64,000 bases of DNA from Mycolicibacterium flavescens (GTDB taxonomy: Bacteria > Actinomycetota > Actinomycetes > Mycobacteriales > Mycobacteriaceae). Below are positions 28,581 through 38,570 of this stretch, piece by piece. Within the stretch, counting starts at the first letter, position 1, and the number at the start of each line of letters is the position of its first letter. Position numbers and translations under genes: made by a program. Under the pieces are notes generated by a model. It ran no database searches. It was not told the origin of the DNA and was given only the letters and a program-made list of their open reading frames with translations. The stretch is from NCBI GenBank assembly GCA_900637135.1, contig LR134353.1, positions 4,464,001 to 4,528,000 on the forward strand, in the 5' to 3' direction.

Positions 28581-31301
28581 CTACCACGACATCGCCCACG
28601 GCATATATCTGCGGCCCACCCATTTGGCTGCCTCGATGGTCAGAAAGACCGTGATGGACAACGCGATTGCGACCGCCCATCCCCGGAATGTGATCGGTGC
28701 CGAATGGAACCAGGTGTTCATGAACGGTGCGTAGGTGAACACGATCTGCAGTACGATCATGGCGCCGGCCATCCGCCATACCCATGGGTTGCCCCGAAAC
28801 ACCTGGGGTCGAAGGCTTGACGAGGTGACGAACCGGCAGTTGAGCAGGTATGCCAGCTGGCCGAGGGCCAACATGTTCACCGCGGCGGTCTGGGCGACGG
28901 CCAGTGGGTACCCGCCCGCCCGCGCGACGAAGAACTCCGCGAGCGTCGCGCCTGCGACCAGTACCGACACCAACGAGATCATCGCGAGGTCAGCCCGGTT
29001 CACCAGCGCCTGGCCGGCTGTGCGGGGCGGGCGCTCCATGAGGCCCTCTTCGGCTTTCTCGAAAACCAGCGCGAGCGACAAGGTCACGGACGTGACCATG
29101 TTGATCCACAGGATCTGCACCGGCTCCAGCGGGAGCGAGAATCCCAGCAGAATCGCGACCAGGATGATCAGCGATTGCGCGCCGTTGGTTGGCAGCATGA
29201 ACAACACGGATTTGCGGATGTTGTCGTAGATCCGCCTGCCTTCTTCGACGGCCCGCGCGATGGTTGCGAAGTTGTCGTCGGCCAGGACGATTCCCGCGGC
29301 CTCCTTGGTGGCTTCGGTGCCCTTGATGCCCATCGCCACGCCGATGTCGGCGCGGGTGAGCGCCGGTGCGTCGTTGACGCCGTCCCCGGTCATCGCGACC
29401 ACCTTGCCCTGCGCCTGCAGGGCGCTCACGATGCGCAGTTTGTGCTCCGGGCTGGTGCGTGCGTAGACATCGACGTCGTCGGCCACCTGCCGCAGCCGGG
29501 TCTGGCTCATGGCCTCCAACTCAGCTCCGGTGACCACGCGCGGCTCTTCACCGGTTGCGACGATGCCCATTTCGCGAGCGATGGCGCGAGCGGTACCGGC
29601 GTGGTCGCCGGTGATCATCGTGACCTGGATACCCGCGGTATGGCAGGTCGCGATGGCCGAGATCGCTTCTGGCCGAGGCGGATCGACGATGCCGACGACG
29701 CCCAGGAATTCCAGTCCGGCGCTGACGTCGTCGAGGTCCGGAATGTCCGCATCCGCAGGTCGACGAGCGGCGGCCAGTACCCGTAGCCCTTGGTCACTGA
29801 GCTCGTCGATGCGCGCCTCCCAGAGTGGGCGGTCGAGGGGCTCAGCGGACATCGGGCCCGCCTGGGTGGCGGACCGGTCGAGAAGCCGATCCGGTGCACC
29901 CTTGACGTAGAGGTAGCGCTCACCGCCCGGAGTCGCGTTGAGGGTGATCATCAACTTGTTGACCGACTCGAACGGCACCACACCGAGCCGGGGCCAGTGC
30001 GCGTCGTCGAGCCCGGCCTTTTGCGTCAACGTGCGCAGCGCACCCTCGGTCGGGTCACCCACCACCCGCCACTGCCCGTCGACCTCGTGCAGCCGCGCGT
30101 CGTTACAGACGGCCATCGTCGTCAACACCGCCGCCAGGTCCGGATAGTCGTCGGGCGCGACCGGCGCGCCGTCGAGTTCGATGCCGCCCTCGGGGCGGTA
30201 GCCGGTGCCGGTGACGTCGAACCGGTGGCGCGCGGTCACCACGGTGCGCGCGGTCATCTCGTTCTGGGTGAGTGTTCCCGTCTTGTCCGAGCAGATGACG
30301 TTGACCGCGCCGAGCGCCTCGACGGCCGGCAGCTTTCGGGTGATCGCTTTTCGGCGCGCCATCTGCTGCACACCAAGGGCCAGCGTGATCGTGACGACGG
30401 CGGGCAGCCCCTCCGGAATGGCGGCGACGGCGAAACCTATTGCCGCCGTGATCAAGTCGCTCACCGAGAACTGGTGCAGCAGCTTGCCGATGATCAGCAT
30501 CACCGCGGCCATGCTTAAGATGGCGACCGACAGTTGACGGCCGAACCGAGACAGCTTGCGGGTCAGCGGTGTGTCGATGGTCGCGACGTCGGCGATCAGC
30601 GACTGGATGCGGCCGATCTCAGTGCTGGTGCCGGTGGCGGTGACGACGCCGGTACCGGCCCCCGCCGCGACGATCGTGCCCGAGTACACCATCGACATGC
30701 GATCACCGAGACCGGCGTCCGCGCCGACTTGTCCGACATCCTTCTTGGCAGGCAGGGATTCACCGGTGAGCGCCGATTCCTCCACCCGCAGATTCGCCAC
30801 CTCGAGCAGACGCATATCGGCCGGGATCCTGTCGCCCGACCCGATGCGCACGACATCGCCGGGAACCAACATCTGTGCGTCCACCTTCTCCCAGTCCCCG
30901 TCGCGGCGCACTTGTGCGGAGACGGACAACATCCCCCGGATACTGTCGAGCGCCCGTTGAGCCCTGCCTTCCTGGATGAAACCGACCGATGCGTTGATCA
31001 CCGCGACGGAGATGATCACCACGCAGTCCACCCACTCGTTGAGGATGGCTTTGAGCACGCCTGCCGCGATCAGGATGTAGATCAGGACGTTGTTGAAGTG
31101 TGCGAAGTACCGAAGAACAGCAGGCCGCGGCTTCTTCTCCGGAAGTTTGTTCGCGCCGTAGACGGCCAGGCGCTCGCGCGCGATGTCCCCGTCGAGCCCG
31201 TCGGGGGAACTGCCCAACAGCGCAAGGACTTCGGCGGCGCTACGGGAATGCGCCAGCGCGCTGTCCAAGTCGTCTTCTGTGGGGGCGGTTGTTTCCGCCA
31301 T
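28581..31301 (-). CDS. P2-type cation-transporting (calcium-type) ATPase
   Basis: 906 residues from the ATG at 31301; a GTG at 31340 could add 13. It has all P-type landmarks in order: LTGES in the actuator domain, PEGLP in the fourth transmembrane helix, the phosphorylated CSDKTGTLTQNEMT, KGAPDRL in the nucleotide domain, and TGDGVNDAPAL in the hinge, with a cation-ATPase N-domain at the start and four helices at the C-terminus. PEGLP and overall length place it with PacL/SERCA-like pumps; M. tuberculosis CtpF is of the same type. It follows the phosphofructokinase gene on the same strand (63 bp gap from this start), suggesting one transcript. Confidence 0.96.
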   Translation of the reverse strand: MAETTAPTEDDLDSALAHSRSAAEVLALLGSSPDGLDGDIARERLAVYGANKLPEKKPRPAVLRYFAHFNNVLIYILIAAGVLKAILNEWVDCVVIISVAVINASVGFIQEGRAQRALDSIRGMLSVSAQVRRDGDWEKVDAQMLVPGDVVRIGSGDRIPADMRLLEVANLRVEESALTGESLPAKKDVGQVGADAGLGDRMSMVYSGTIVAAGAGTGVVTATGTSTEIGRIQSLIADVATIDTPLTRKLSRFGRQLSVAILSMAAVMLIIGKLLHQFSVSDLITAAIGFAVAAIPEGLPAVVTITLALGVQQMARRKAITRKLPAVEALGAVNVICSDKTGTLTQNEMTARTVVTARHRFDVTGTGYRPEGGIELDGAPVAPDDYPDLAAVLTTMAVCNDARLHEVDGQWRVVGDPTEGALRTLTQKAGLDDAHWPRLGVVPFESVNKLMITLNATPGGERYLYVKGAPDRLLDRSATQAGPMSAEPLDRPLWEARIDELSDQGLRVLAAARRPADADIPDLDDVSAGLEFLGVVGIVDPPRPEAISAIATCHTAGIQVTMITGDHAGTARAIAREMGIVATGEEPRVVTGAELEAMSQTRLRQVADDVDVYARTSPEHKLRIVSALQAQGKVVAMTGDGVNDAPALTRADIGVAMGIKGTEATKEAAGIVLADDNFATIARAVEEGRRIYDNIRKSVLFMLPTNGAQSLIILVAILLGFSLPLEPVQILWINMVTSVTLSLALVFEKAEEGLMERPPRTAGQALVNRADLAMISLVSVLVAGATLAEFFVARAGGYPLAVAQTAAVNMLALGQLAYLLNCRFVTSSSLRPQVFRGNPWVWRMAGAMIVLQIVFTYAPFMNTWFHSAPITFRGWAVAIALSITVFLTIEAAKWVGRRYMPWAMSW

Positions 31302-31364
31302 ATTCGGATACTGCCCGGCCACACCATGTTGCGCAATCACGAGTTTCGCATCGTGGCCGCCCTT

Positions 31365-33578
31365 TTAGTCGCGCATGACGTCAGCCAGGTGACGATGGTC
31401 CCACCACTGCTGTTCGACCGGTCGCTGAGCGTTGTTTTCGATGAGCGTCGGGTAATGCGCGAGATCGGTGAATCGCAGTTCGCCGGACTGAAATCCGAGC
31501 ATTGCGCCGGCGCGGCCACCGGACGAGAGCTGTTCTGAGAGGAATCCGATACAGCGGGCGGTCATGATCGTCGCCTGCACCCGGTCGAACGGCGACGGGT
31601 TTCCGCCCTCCTGGACGTAGCCAAGAACCTCCTCCCGCGCATCGAACAACTCCGCGCCTTCTTTCTCGAACAGTGCAGTAATGAATCTGGTGGTGTAGAC
31701 GCGGTCGGAGCCTTCGCTGCGCACGATCAGGCCCACCCGCTTGCCGGTTCGGAAACGGTCCGCGAGCGCGTGGACGTCGGTGGTCAGGGCGTTCAGTGTG
31801 ATGCCCTCCTCCGGTAGGTAGACGCGATCTGCACCGGTGGCCAGCCCGCTGACCAGGGCAAGATAACCGCAGTCGTGGCCCATCACTTCGACAATGAACA
31901 CTCGTCGCGTGGCGACCGCGGACTGCCGTATCTTGTCGACGTCGGAGACGATGCTGTTCAGCGCGGTATCACTGCCGATACTCAATTCACTTGCCGGGAC
32001 ATCGTTGTTGATGGTCATCGGCATGCACACGAGTGGGACGTCAAGGGCGTCATACTCCTGCCGATGCCGATAGAGCTCGTGAGCGGCCCGGTAGCCCGCC
32101 CATCCACCGGCGACGATGAGCCCGTCGATGCGATGAGCGGCTATCTGTTCGGCGATCCGGGCGATACCGGCCTGGTCGGGCACGTAGCGATTGGTGCCGA
32201 TCTCGGCGCCCCCCTCGGACACCCAGCCGCTGACATCCATCCAACCCATCTCGTGTATGTCACCGTTGGCTAGTCCCCGAAACCCGTTCTTGACCGCCAA
32301 TACGGTGTGGCCGCGATCCAGGCCGAGTCGGACGGCGGCGCGCACCGCGGTGTTCATCCCGGGCGCCGGTCCGCCGGCGTGTACAACGGCGATCCGGAAG
32401 GGCTTCGTCTCGGCGGGCCGCGGCGCAGCCTGTTGGATGGTGTCCAGGACCCTGCACGATTCCGCGAAATGTCCCCCGCGCGCCTGAATCGCTCCCGCAT
32501 AGTCCCGTGACTTCATTCGTGTGGCGACTTCTTGGGTCCGCTCCACGCACTCCATCAGCGGCGAGGCGACCACGCGGTTACCCCGCAATCCGATCAGTTG
32601 CGCGGGCGCGTCGGGCGTGTCGGCAAGCAGTCGTTCCACAGCCAGAAAGCCGAAGTGCGTTGCCAGGTAGCGGTCGAAAGCGCTTGGCGCACCGCCACGT
32701 TGAACGTGACCCAAGACGGTGATGCGGACATCCTCACCGAGTTCGTCCTCCAGCAGTTGTCTGACCTGTTCGGCGGTGACCCGGTTGCCGTCGCGGTCGT
32801 GGGCACCCTCGGCGACGACGACCACGCTGTGTCGACGGCCGATCGATCGGCCCGCCTTGATGTCGCGACACATCTGCTCTCGCCAGCCCTCGCCTGGCGG
32901 TTGTTCGGGTATGAGGACCCAACTCGCGGCGGTCGCCAGCGACGACATGAGGGCGAGGTAGCCGCAGTTCCTGCCCATCACTTCCACCACGAAGGTGCGC
33001 TGGTGGCTGGCAGCGGTGCTGTGCAAGGCGTCCAAGGCCTCGATGATCCGGTGCAACGCCGTATCGGCGCCTACCGTCATGTCGGTGCCTGCCATGTCGT
33101 TGTCGATGGACCCGACCAAACCAGCAAGTCGCAGAAAAGGATGTTCGTCCGCCAGGTCCTGCGAGATGTCCCCGGCCTCAACCAATTCAGCGAGCAATCC
33201 CGACCACTCCTGACGGAACAGGTTTGCCCCCGCAAGACTGCCGTCACCGCCGATCACCACGAGGGCGTCGATACCGTGCTCGACCAGGTTGCGCGCGGCC
33301 GATCGGCGGCCTTCACGAGTTCTGAACTGCTTCGATCGGGCGGTGCCGATGACAGTACCGCCCTGGTGCAGGATTGCCTCGACATCAATCGGTTCCATGC
33401 GCCGGATGAGGTCACCACCTGTGACGAGCCCGTGGTATCCCTCGTGGACCGCGTACACGTCGATGCCGTGGTGCGCGGCGGTAAGCACGACGGCGCGCAC
33501 CGCTGCGTTCATGCCGGCGGCGTCACCGCCGCTGGTCAGGACACCAATACTGGATGGTGCGGACTGGACTTCAGGCAT
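31365..33578 (-). CDS. Double-length (eukaryote-type, two-domain) 6-phosphofructokinase
   Basis: 737 residues, about twice the usual bacterial PfkA (about 340). It consists of two tandem PFK domains. The N-terminal half has GGDAAGMNAAVRA, VIGGDGSLAGA (Gly form, typical of ATP rather than PPi use) and VGSIDNDMAGTD with the catalytic Asp. The C-terminal half repeats the fold but is altered at catalytic spots: AGGPAPGMN, VAGGWAGYRA in place of the GGDGS loop, and MTINNDVP in place of IDND. This mirrors animal and fungal enzymes, where the C half became regulatory. The ATG follows GGAGGCGGG. It heads a probable operon with the Ca-ATPase and acyltransferase. Confidence 0.95.
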   Translation of the reverse strand: MPEVQSAPSSIGVLTSGGDAAGMNAAVRAVVLTAAHHGIDVYAVHEGYHGLVTGGDLIRRMEPIDVEAILHQGGTVIGTARSKQFRTREGRRSAARNLVEHGIDALVVIGGDGSLAGANLFRQEWSGLLAELVEAGDISQDLADEHPFLRLAGLVGSIDNDMAGTDMTVGADTALHRIIEALDALHSTAASHQRTFVVEVMGRNCGYLALMSSLATAASWVLIPEQPPGEGWREQMCRDIKAGRSIGRRHSVVVVAEGAHDRDGNRVTAEQVRQLLEDELGEDVRITVLGHVQRGGAPSAFDRYLATHFGFLAVERLLADTPDAPAQLIGLRGNRVVASPLMECVERTQEVATRMKSRDYAGAIQARGGHFAESCRVLDTIQQAAPRPAETKPFRIAVVHAGGPAPGMNTAVRAAVRLGLDRGHTVLAVKNGFRGLANGDIHEMGWMDVSGWVSEGGAEIGTNRYVPDQAGIARIAEQIAAHRIDGLIVAGGWAGYRAAHELYRHRQEYDALDVPLVCMPMTINNDVPASELSIGSDTALNSIVSDVDKIRQSAVATRRVFIVEVMGHDCGYLALVSGLATGADRVYLPEEGITLNALTTDVHALADRFRTGKRVGLIVRSEGSDRVYTTRFITALFEKEGAELFDAREEVLGYVQEGGNPSPFDRVQATIMTARCIGFLSEQLSSGGRAGAMLGFQSGELRFTDLAHYPTLIENNAQRPVEQQWWDHRHLADVMRD

Positions 33579-33802
33579 GTACCCGCCTCCGTGCCGTTCG
33601 GGGATGCTCTACGACCATCTTGCACGGCTGGAGCCGACATGAGGAACGGACCAACCGACGTAGGCGTAATCTCCCGCTCGAACCACAGGCGTCACATCAG
33701 CGTCACCAGCGTTGGGGCCGCTCATCGACGGTGCTGGGCACATGCGCTTCGACTTTGGCGAGAACCGCTTCTGCGGGACCGCCCCGTCATACCGTGACAT
33801 CC

Positions 33803-34285
33803 ATGGCAGAACAAACCCCCGCTGTCACGGCGGCGCACCCGTCCGACAGGGTGCTGCGGATCGTGAACCCCTTGATCGGCAGGTTGCTGCGCACTCCCCT
33901 GGCCGGACCACTGCGCAGCCGCATGATGGTGGTCAACGTCGTCGGCCGCAAGAGCGGGCGCCGATACTCAATCCCGGTGAGCGCCCATCGAATTGACGGC
34001 GAACTGTATGCGTTGACCTCAGCGGGATGGAAGAACAACTTCCGCGACGGGGCGACCGCGGACATACTGCTCGACGGGGGGACGACGACGATGCGCGGTG
34101 AACTGCTGACCGACACCGCGCTCGTCGCCGAGTTGTCGCACCGCTGCGCGAAAGCCTGGGGCGCCAAGCGTGCCCCGACGATGATGGGGCTGAAGTTCCG
34201 CGACGACGGCATACCGTCGGCCGAGGATTTCGCGGATGTGGTTCGCCGGGAACGTATCGCGGCGGTGCGGTTCAGACCGGCTTGA
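33803..34285 (+). CDS. DUF385/nitroreductase-type deazaflavin (F420)-dependent oxidoreductase family protein
   Basis: 160 residues from the ATG at 33803 (GTG at 33794 is an alternative; neither has a strong ribosome site). The middle has VVNVVGRKSGRRYSIPV and LYALTSAGWKNNFRD, the core of the mycobacterial DUF385/Ddn-like split-barrel family that binds F420. It is divergent from the phosphofructokinase gene, and its end is 7 bp from the convergent FAD oxidase. The specific substrate is unknown. Confidence 0.88.
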   Translation: MAEQTPAVTAAHPSDRVLRIVNPLIGRLLRTPLAGPLRSRMMVVNVVGRKSGRRYSIPVSAHRIDGELYALTSAGWKNNFRDGATADILLDGGTTTMRGELLTDTALVAELSHRCAKAWGAKRAPTMMGLKFRDDGIPSAEDFADVVRRERIAAVRFRPA

Positions 34286-34292
34286 AGCGTTA

Positions 34293-35729
34293 TCAGCCGC
34301 CGTCGGCCGAAAGGCTCTGCTCGAAGGCGAACACATTCTGAGGGTCGTATTTCGCCTTGATCGCGCGCAACCTTTCGACGTTGTCCCCCCAATACGCCGA
34401 TTCCCATTCCGGCATACCGGCATTCGGGACATTGACGTAGGCACCACTCACATACGGCTGCAGGGCTTCTCCGAATTCGGCGCACCACCTCAGACACTCG
34501 TCCGTCAGCGGATCGTCGGCGGCCGGTATTCCGCCGCGAACACCCCACCCCGCGCCGGGCTCGGCGTAGAACAGCGCATCGCGATGCGCGAAAGCAGAAC
34601 CGCCGGGCGGCTCACTTGCTCGCACAGTGCCACCGAAGGCGTTGGTGAAGTAGTTGCAATCCGGCGTCGGCGCCTTCGCCATGAACGATGCGACGAGGTC
34701 GATGGCTTGCGGCGGATACGGTGCATATACGAACTGCGACAGGAATTTCCAGTTCGCGGCTTCATCGGCTGGTGGTATCTGGAAGCCCGCGTAGACATCG
34801 GCCCACCGTGCGTCGTCGGTCAAGACTTGTGGCTTGCCGACTGCCAGGATCGGCGCCAGTATCTGCTGGGCCTCGGCCGAGGACCCGTCGACCAGCACCG
34901 CGACCAGCACCACCTTGTCGGGGCGGATCTCCAACTGGCTGGTCAGCCGATCGTCGGCATGTGGGGCGCTGCGCTGCCAGGCGTCAAAGGCGGGCGAAAG
35001 CTGCTCGAGCCCCGGCCACGTCGCCACGACATGGATGGCGTGCGTCACGGGATGGATGCGGTACGTCAGCGATGTGACGATCCCGAAATTGCCGTTGCCG
35101 GCTCCCCGTAACGCCCACAACAGGTCCGGGTTGTTCTGCTCGTCGGCGATGACCGTCGTCGCGCCACCGTCTGTCGAGGCCACGACGACCTCCGCCGCGA
35201 GCAGATTGTCAGACGCCATGCCGTACCGGCGGGTGAGCAGCCCGAAGCCACCGCCCAACGTCGCACCGACCAGCCCCACGGTGCCCTCGGTTCCCGTCGG
35301 CGCGGCGAATCCGGCCGCGCCGAGCGCGGTGACCATTTCCAGCTGAGTGAGCCCGGCACCGACGGTGGCAGTCTGGGAGGCCGCGTCGATCATGGCCGAC
35401 TTCATCCGGCTCACATCGATCACCAGGCCCTCGTCGGCAGCCGACCAGCCCTCGAGGCAGTGGCGGCCGCTACGCACCCGCAGAGGCACGCCGCTGCGCC
35501 GCGCCCATGACACGGCGTCGACCACCTCCTGTGTGTCGGCACAGAACACGACCGCGTCGGGTTGCGGGGCAAACAGGTGGTTGTAGCCCATTCGGGCCGC
35601 GTCGTAGCCCGAGTCTCCGGGCCGCACAACGTCTCCCGTCAACCCCGAGGGAGCGTTTGAGTTCCGGCTCGTAGCCACGATCCTCACCGTTTCGTCTGCG
35701 TCTGTTTCGTCCGGTGCAACCTCTGTCAT
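34293..35729 (-). CDS. FAD-linked oxidase with berberine-bridge C-terminal domain
   Basis: 478 residues. The PCMH-type FAD-binding domain has VRSGRHCLEGWS, where the His is the usual site of covalent 8-alpha-histidyl FAD attachment, then ATLGGGFGLLTRRYGMASDNL and LRGAGNGNFGIVTS. The C-terminal BBE segment has YVNVPNAGM and AYWGDNVERLRAIKAKYDPQNVF. Such enzymes oxidise alcohols, sugars or alkaloid-like compounds with O2. I see no second covalent Cys in the expected place. No Tat or Sec signal is visible, so it is probably cytosolic. It is divergent from the APC permease (131 bp between starts). Confidence 0.94.
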   Translation of the reverse strand: MTEVAPDETDADETVRIVATSRNSNAPSGLTGDVVRPGDSGYDAARMGYNHLFAPQPDAVVFCADTQEVVDAVSWARRSGVPLRVRSGRHCLEGWSAADEGLVIDVSRMKSAMIDAASQTATVGAGLTQLEMVTALGAAGFAAPTGTEGTVGLVGATLGGGFGLLTRRYGMASDNLLAAEVVVASTDGGATTVIADEQNNPDLLWALRGAGNGNFGIVTSLTYRIHPVTHAIHVVATWPGLEQLSPAFDAWQRSAPHADDRLTSQLEIRPDKVVLVAVLVDGSSAEAQQILAPILAVGKPQVLTDDARWADVYAGFQIPPADEAANWKFLSQFVYAPYPPQAIDLVASFMAKAPTPDCNYFTNAFGGTVRASEPPGGSAFAHRDALFYAEPGAGWGVRGGIPAADDPLTDECLRWCAEFGEALQPYVSGAYVNVPNAGMPEWESAYWGDNVERLRAIKAKYDPQNVFAFEQSLSADGG

Positions 35730-35860
35730 GGCCGTTGACCTTCCGACGACTGAGGACAGTTCTCCGAACGTACAGATCAGCGGCGAAGATAATCACCGAA
35801 TTGACGACCGCGGAATATCCGGTGCCATACTGTTCACCGAACTTCAGAAGGGATGGGTGG

Positions 35861-37324
35861 ATGACCACAGAGGGCGTCGTGCAGGGTCAATCCGCCGATG
35901 ACGGGTCTCGAGAATGCGGTTATACGCCCGAACTGAAGCGGAGTCTCGGCTCGTTCCAGGTGTTCGCGATCTCGTTCGCGTTCATCTCGGTTGCGGTCGG
36001 CGTCTTCGCCAGTTATGGTGCGGTGCTTCAGAGTTCAGGACCCGTCGGCATCTGGCTGTGGTTGGTCGCGGCGGCCGGGCAGACCCTGGTGGCACTTGTC
36101 GTCGCCCAGTTTGCCGCTCGGATCGCGCTGAGCGGCTCCTCCTATCAGTGGGCATCGAGGCTGGCGAACCCAAAGGTCGGCTGGTTCTTCGGGTGGTTGA
36201 CGTTCTGGTTTCTGGCCATCGGCGTGGTGGCCATGGACAACGCGCTCGCCAGCCAGGCGCTCATGCCCCTGCTGGGTATGGCGCCCGACGAGGATGTGGC
36301 GCGGGTGATCACGCTGGCGGTGTTGGCGACGCAAACGGTGCTCGTCATCGCTTCGACCCGGCTGCTCGGAATGGTCACCTCAACGGCGGTGGCGCTGGAG
36401 CTGACGATCGTCGTGGTGCTGGTGATCGCGCTCGGTGCGGTGATGATGTTCAGCGGCAGCGGAACCGTCGACAACGTGGTCTCGCAGGGCATCGCCGCCG
36501 GCTCACCCGACTACTTCGCGATCGGCGGCGGCTTGATGGCCGGGATGGTCATGGGACTGGTGACGCTGGTCGGCTTCGACTCGGCGGCCAACCTGGCCGA
36601 GGAGGCCAAGGACCCCTACCGCAGCGTCCCGCGGGCGATCGTCACCTCGGTGCTGGCATCGGCCGTCCTGGGGTTCATCTTCATCTTCACCCTCACCGTC
36701 GGGATCAAGAGCATTCCGGAGGTCAGCAACAGCGAATCGCCGGTGGCGACGATCATCCGCGATCAGCTGGGATCCCTCACTGAGCGAATCCTGTTGTCGG
36801 GAATCGCGTTTGCGATGTTCGGTGCGGGGATGGTGATGTTGGCCTCCTGCTCTCGCATCGTGTTCGCCATGGCTCGTGATTCCCGCTTCCCGGGCTACAC
36901 CTTGTTCCGCCGAGTCAACCCGCGCACCCGTACGCCGATTCCCGCGACCGTGCTGATGTTCGTCGTGGGCGTCGCTCTCATGGTGGCGCTGCCGGGTCAG
37001 GCCTTGCTGCAGCTGATTGTCGGGTCGACGATCCTTCCGGCGCTGATCTACGGAGCCATCTCCGTGTTGTACCTGTCGGTGCGAAAGCGGCTGGGCCGCA
37101 GGGAGGGTGCGTTCGGGTTGGGACGCTTCGAGGTGCCCGTGGCGATCGCCGCCATCATCTGGGCGGTGTTCTCGTTGGTGGCGCTGATGTCGCCCTCGGA
37201 CTCACTGGTCCCCGACCTGATCGTCCTGGGCGTCGTGGCGGCGGGCGGGCTGTACTTCGCCAAGATGTTGATCTTCAACCGTGAGGTGCTCGAAACCGAA
37301 CCCGGTGATCCCGACGCGTTCTGA
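35861..37324 (+). CDS. APC-superfamily amino-acid permease
   Basis: 487 residues with about 12 hydrophobic helices. The first helix follows ELKRSLGSFQVFAISFAFIS, and SGSSYQWASRLANPKVGW is the conserved second-to-third-helix segment of the amino-acid/GABA permease group. GFDSAANLAEEAKDPYRSVP is the matching cytoplasmic-loop motif. The start at 35861 is chosen over an upstream in-frame one at 35714 because AGAAGGGATG stands just before it and the extra N-terminus is not family-like. Substrate not assignable. Its stop is 1 bp from the stop of the convergent ferredoxin reductase. Confidence 0.94.
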   Translation: MTTEGVVQGQSADDGSRECGYTPELKRSLGSFQVFAISFAFISVAVGVFASYGAVLQSSGPVGIWLWLVAAAGQTLVALVVAQFAARIALSGSSYQWASRLANPKVGWFFGWLTFWFLAIGVVAMDNALASQALMPLLGMAPDEDVARVITLAVLATQTVLVIASTRLLGMVTSTAVALELTIVVVLVIALGAVMMFSGSGTVDNVVSQGIAAGSPDYFAIGGGLMAGMVMGLVTLVGFDSAANLAEEAKDPYRSVPRAIVTSVLASAVLGFIFIFTLTVGIKSIPEVSNSESPVATIIRDQLGSLTERILLSGIAFAMFGAGMVMLASCSRIVFAMARDSRFPGYTLFRRVNPRTRTPIPATVLMFVVGVALMVALPGQALLQLIVGSTILPALIYGAISVLYLSVRKRLGRREGAFGLGRFEVPVAIAAIIWAVFSLVALMSPSDSLVPDLIVLGVVAAGGLYFAKMLIFNREVLETEPGDPDAF

Positions 37325-37325
37325 G

Positions 37326-38567
37326 TCAGCGTAGGGAACTCGCCGCCGGTTGATCGGCGTGGAGGTGCGGAGGAAAGGCCGCCCGTTGCGCGATCGGGCG
37401 GCGGTAGTCGTTCACCCGGCCGGGAATGGTGCTGAGCACCGCGGTCGTCCGCCCGGCCCTGTTGTACGCGGCAACGAACCCTCCGCTCGAAGTGCTTCCC
37501 TCGATGACCTCAACTCTGTCGTAATCTGTTGGCACTCCGAGTAATTGGAGTTTGGTGTCGTATTGGTCAGACCAGAAGTACGGCACCGCATCGTATTCTT
37601 GGGCCTTGCCGGGTCCGACCAACAGATTGCGCGCCGCTGTGATGCCTTGACGGGAGGCTTGATCCCAGTGCTCGATACGCAAGTGCTGCTCGTACAGCGG
37701 ATGCCACCACCGCGCGACATCGCCGGCGGCGACGACATCCGTTGCGCCTTCTGCGGCACCGGTCGCGTCGCATACCACACCCCGATCCACCTTGATCCCA
37801 GAGCCCTGCAGCCAATCGGTGGCCGGCTCGACTCCCAGCCCGATGAGAACGAGATCGGCCTTCACCTTCGAACCGTCGCTCAGGCGAACCGCTTTGACGT
37901 GGCCGCGGCGGGTACCGACGAAGCCATCCACTTCGAGACCGCATCGCACATCTACCCCATGGCGGCGATGCAGGTCGGTCCAGTAGCGGCCCATCTCCTC
38001 TCCCAAAGCGGACTGCAACAGGGCATCCGTCCGGGACAGCAGGGTGACCTTCAGTCCCATCGAACGCAGGCTCGCGGCGACTTCGACACCGATGAAGCCG
38101 CCACCGATCACGACGACGCGCGTGCGCCTGCCGAGCTTCGAACGGATGGCAAGGCAGTCGTCGACCGTCCGAAGCGTCATCACGCCATCGGGAACTGGAC
38201 CGCCGGGCCACTGGCGTACCACCGCGCCGCTGGCGATGACGAGTCCGTCGAACGGCAGCGATCGTTTTTGGCCGACGTCACGCACGCGAACAATGCGTGA
38301 CGCCATGTCGAGACCAACGGCGGTTGCCCCTCGCAGCGCGCGCGCCTCGAGTGCGTTCTGCGGCGCCATGTCGATGCCGGCCCGGTGTACCTCACCGGTG
38401 AGCAGCTTCTTGGACAGGGCCGGCCGGTGGTAGGGCGCATGGCGTTCGCCGCCGACGATCGTCAGCTCACCGTCATAGCCCTCTGTCCGCAGTGTCTGCG
38501 CCGCCATCGTGCCCGCCACTCCGGTCCCGACGACGACGACCTTGCTGAGCTGACGACTCGGCGACAT
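37326..38567 (-). CDS. FAD-dependent ferredoxin reductase
   Basis: 413 residues. The FAD Rossmann motif GTGVAGTMAAQTL is at residues 12-24 and the NAD(P)H-binding GGGFIGVEVAASL near 150-165; ADLVLIGLGVEPATDWL and VVAAGDVARWW complete the rubredoxin/ferredoxin-reductase pattern. It passes electrons from NAD(P)H to a ferredoxin. Its ATG has GGAGGAC 7 nt upstream, inside the end of the ferredoxin gene, 3 bp after that stop, so the two are translationally linked. Confidence 0.95.
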   Translation of the reverse strand: MSPSRQLSKVVVVGTGVAGTMAAQTLRTEGYDGELTIVGGERHAPYHRPALSKKLLTGEVHRAGIDMAPQNALEARALRGATAVGLDMASRIVRVRDVGQKRSLPFDGLVIASGAVVRQWPGGPVPDGVMTLRTVDDCLAIRSKLGRRTRVVVIGGGFIGVEVAASLRSMGLKVTLLSRTDALLQSALGEEMGRYWTDLHRRHGVDVRCGLEVDGFVGTRRGHVKAVRLSDGSKVKADLVLIGLGVEPATDWLQGSGIKVDRGVVCDATGAAEGATDVVAAGDVARWWHPLYEQHLRIEHWDQASRQGITAARNLLVGPGKAQEYDAVPYFWSDQYDTKLQLLGVPTDYDRVEVIEGSTSSGGFVAAYNRAGRTTAVLSTIPGRVNDYRRPIAQRAAFPPHLHADQPAASSLR

Positions 38568-38570
38568 CCG

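Noticed and set aside
28564..28785. Longer N-terminus for the acyltransferase
   Set aside because: It would overlap the ATPase coding region; a strong ribosome site and family N-terminus fix the start at 28563.
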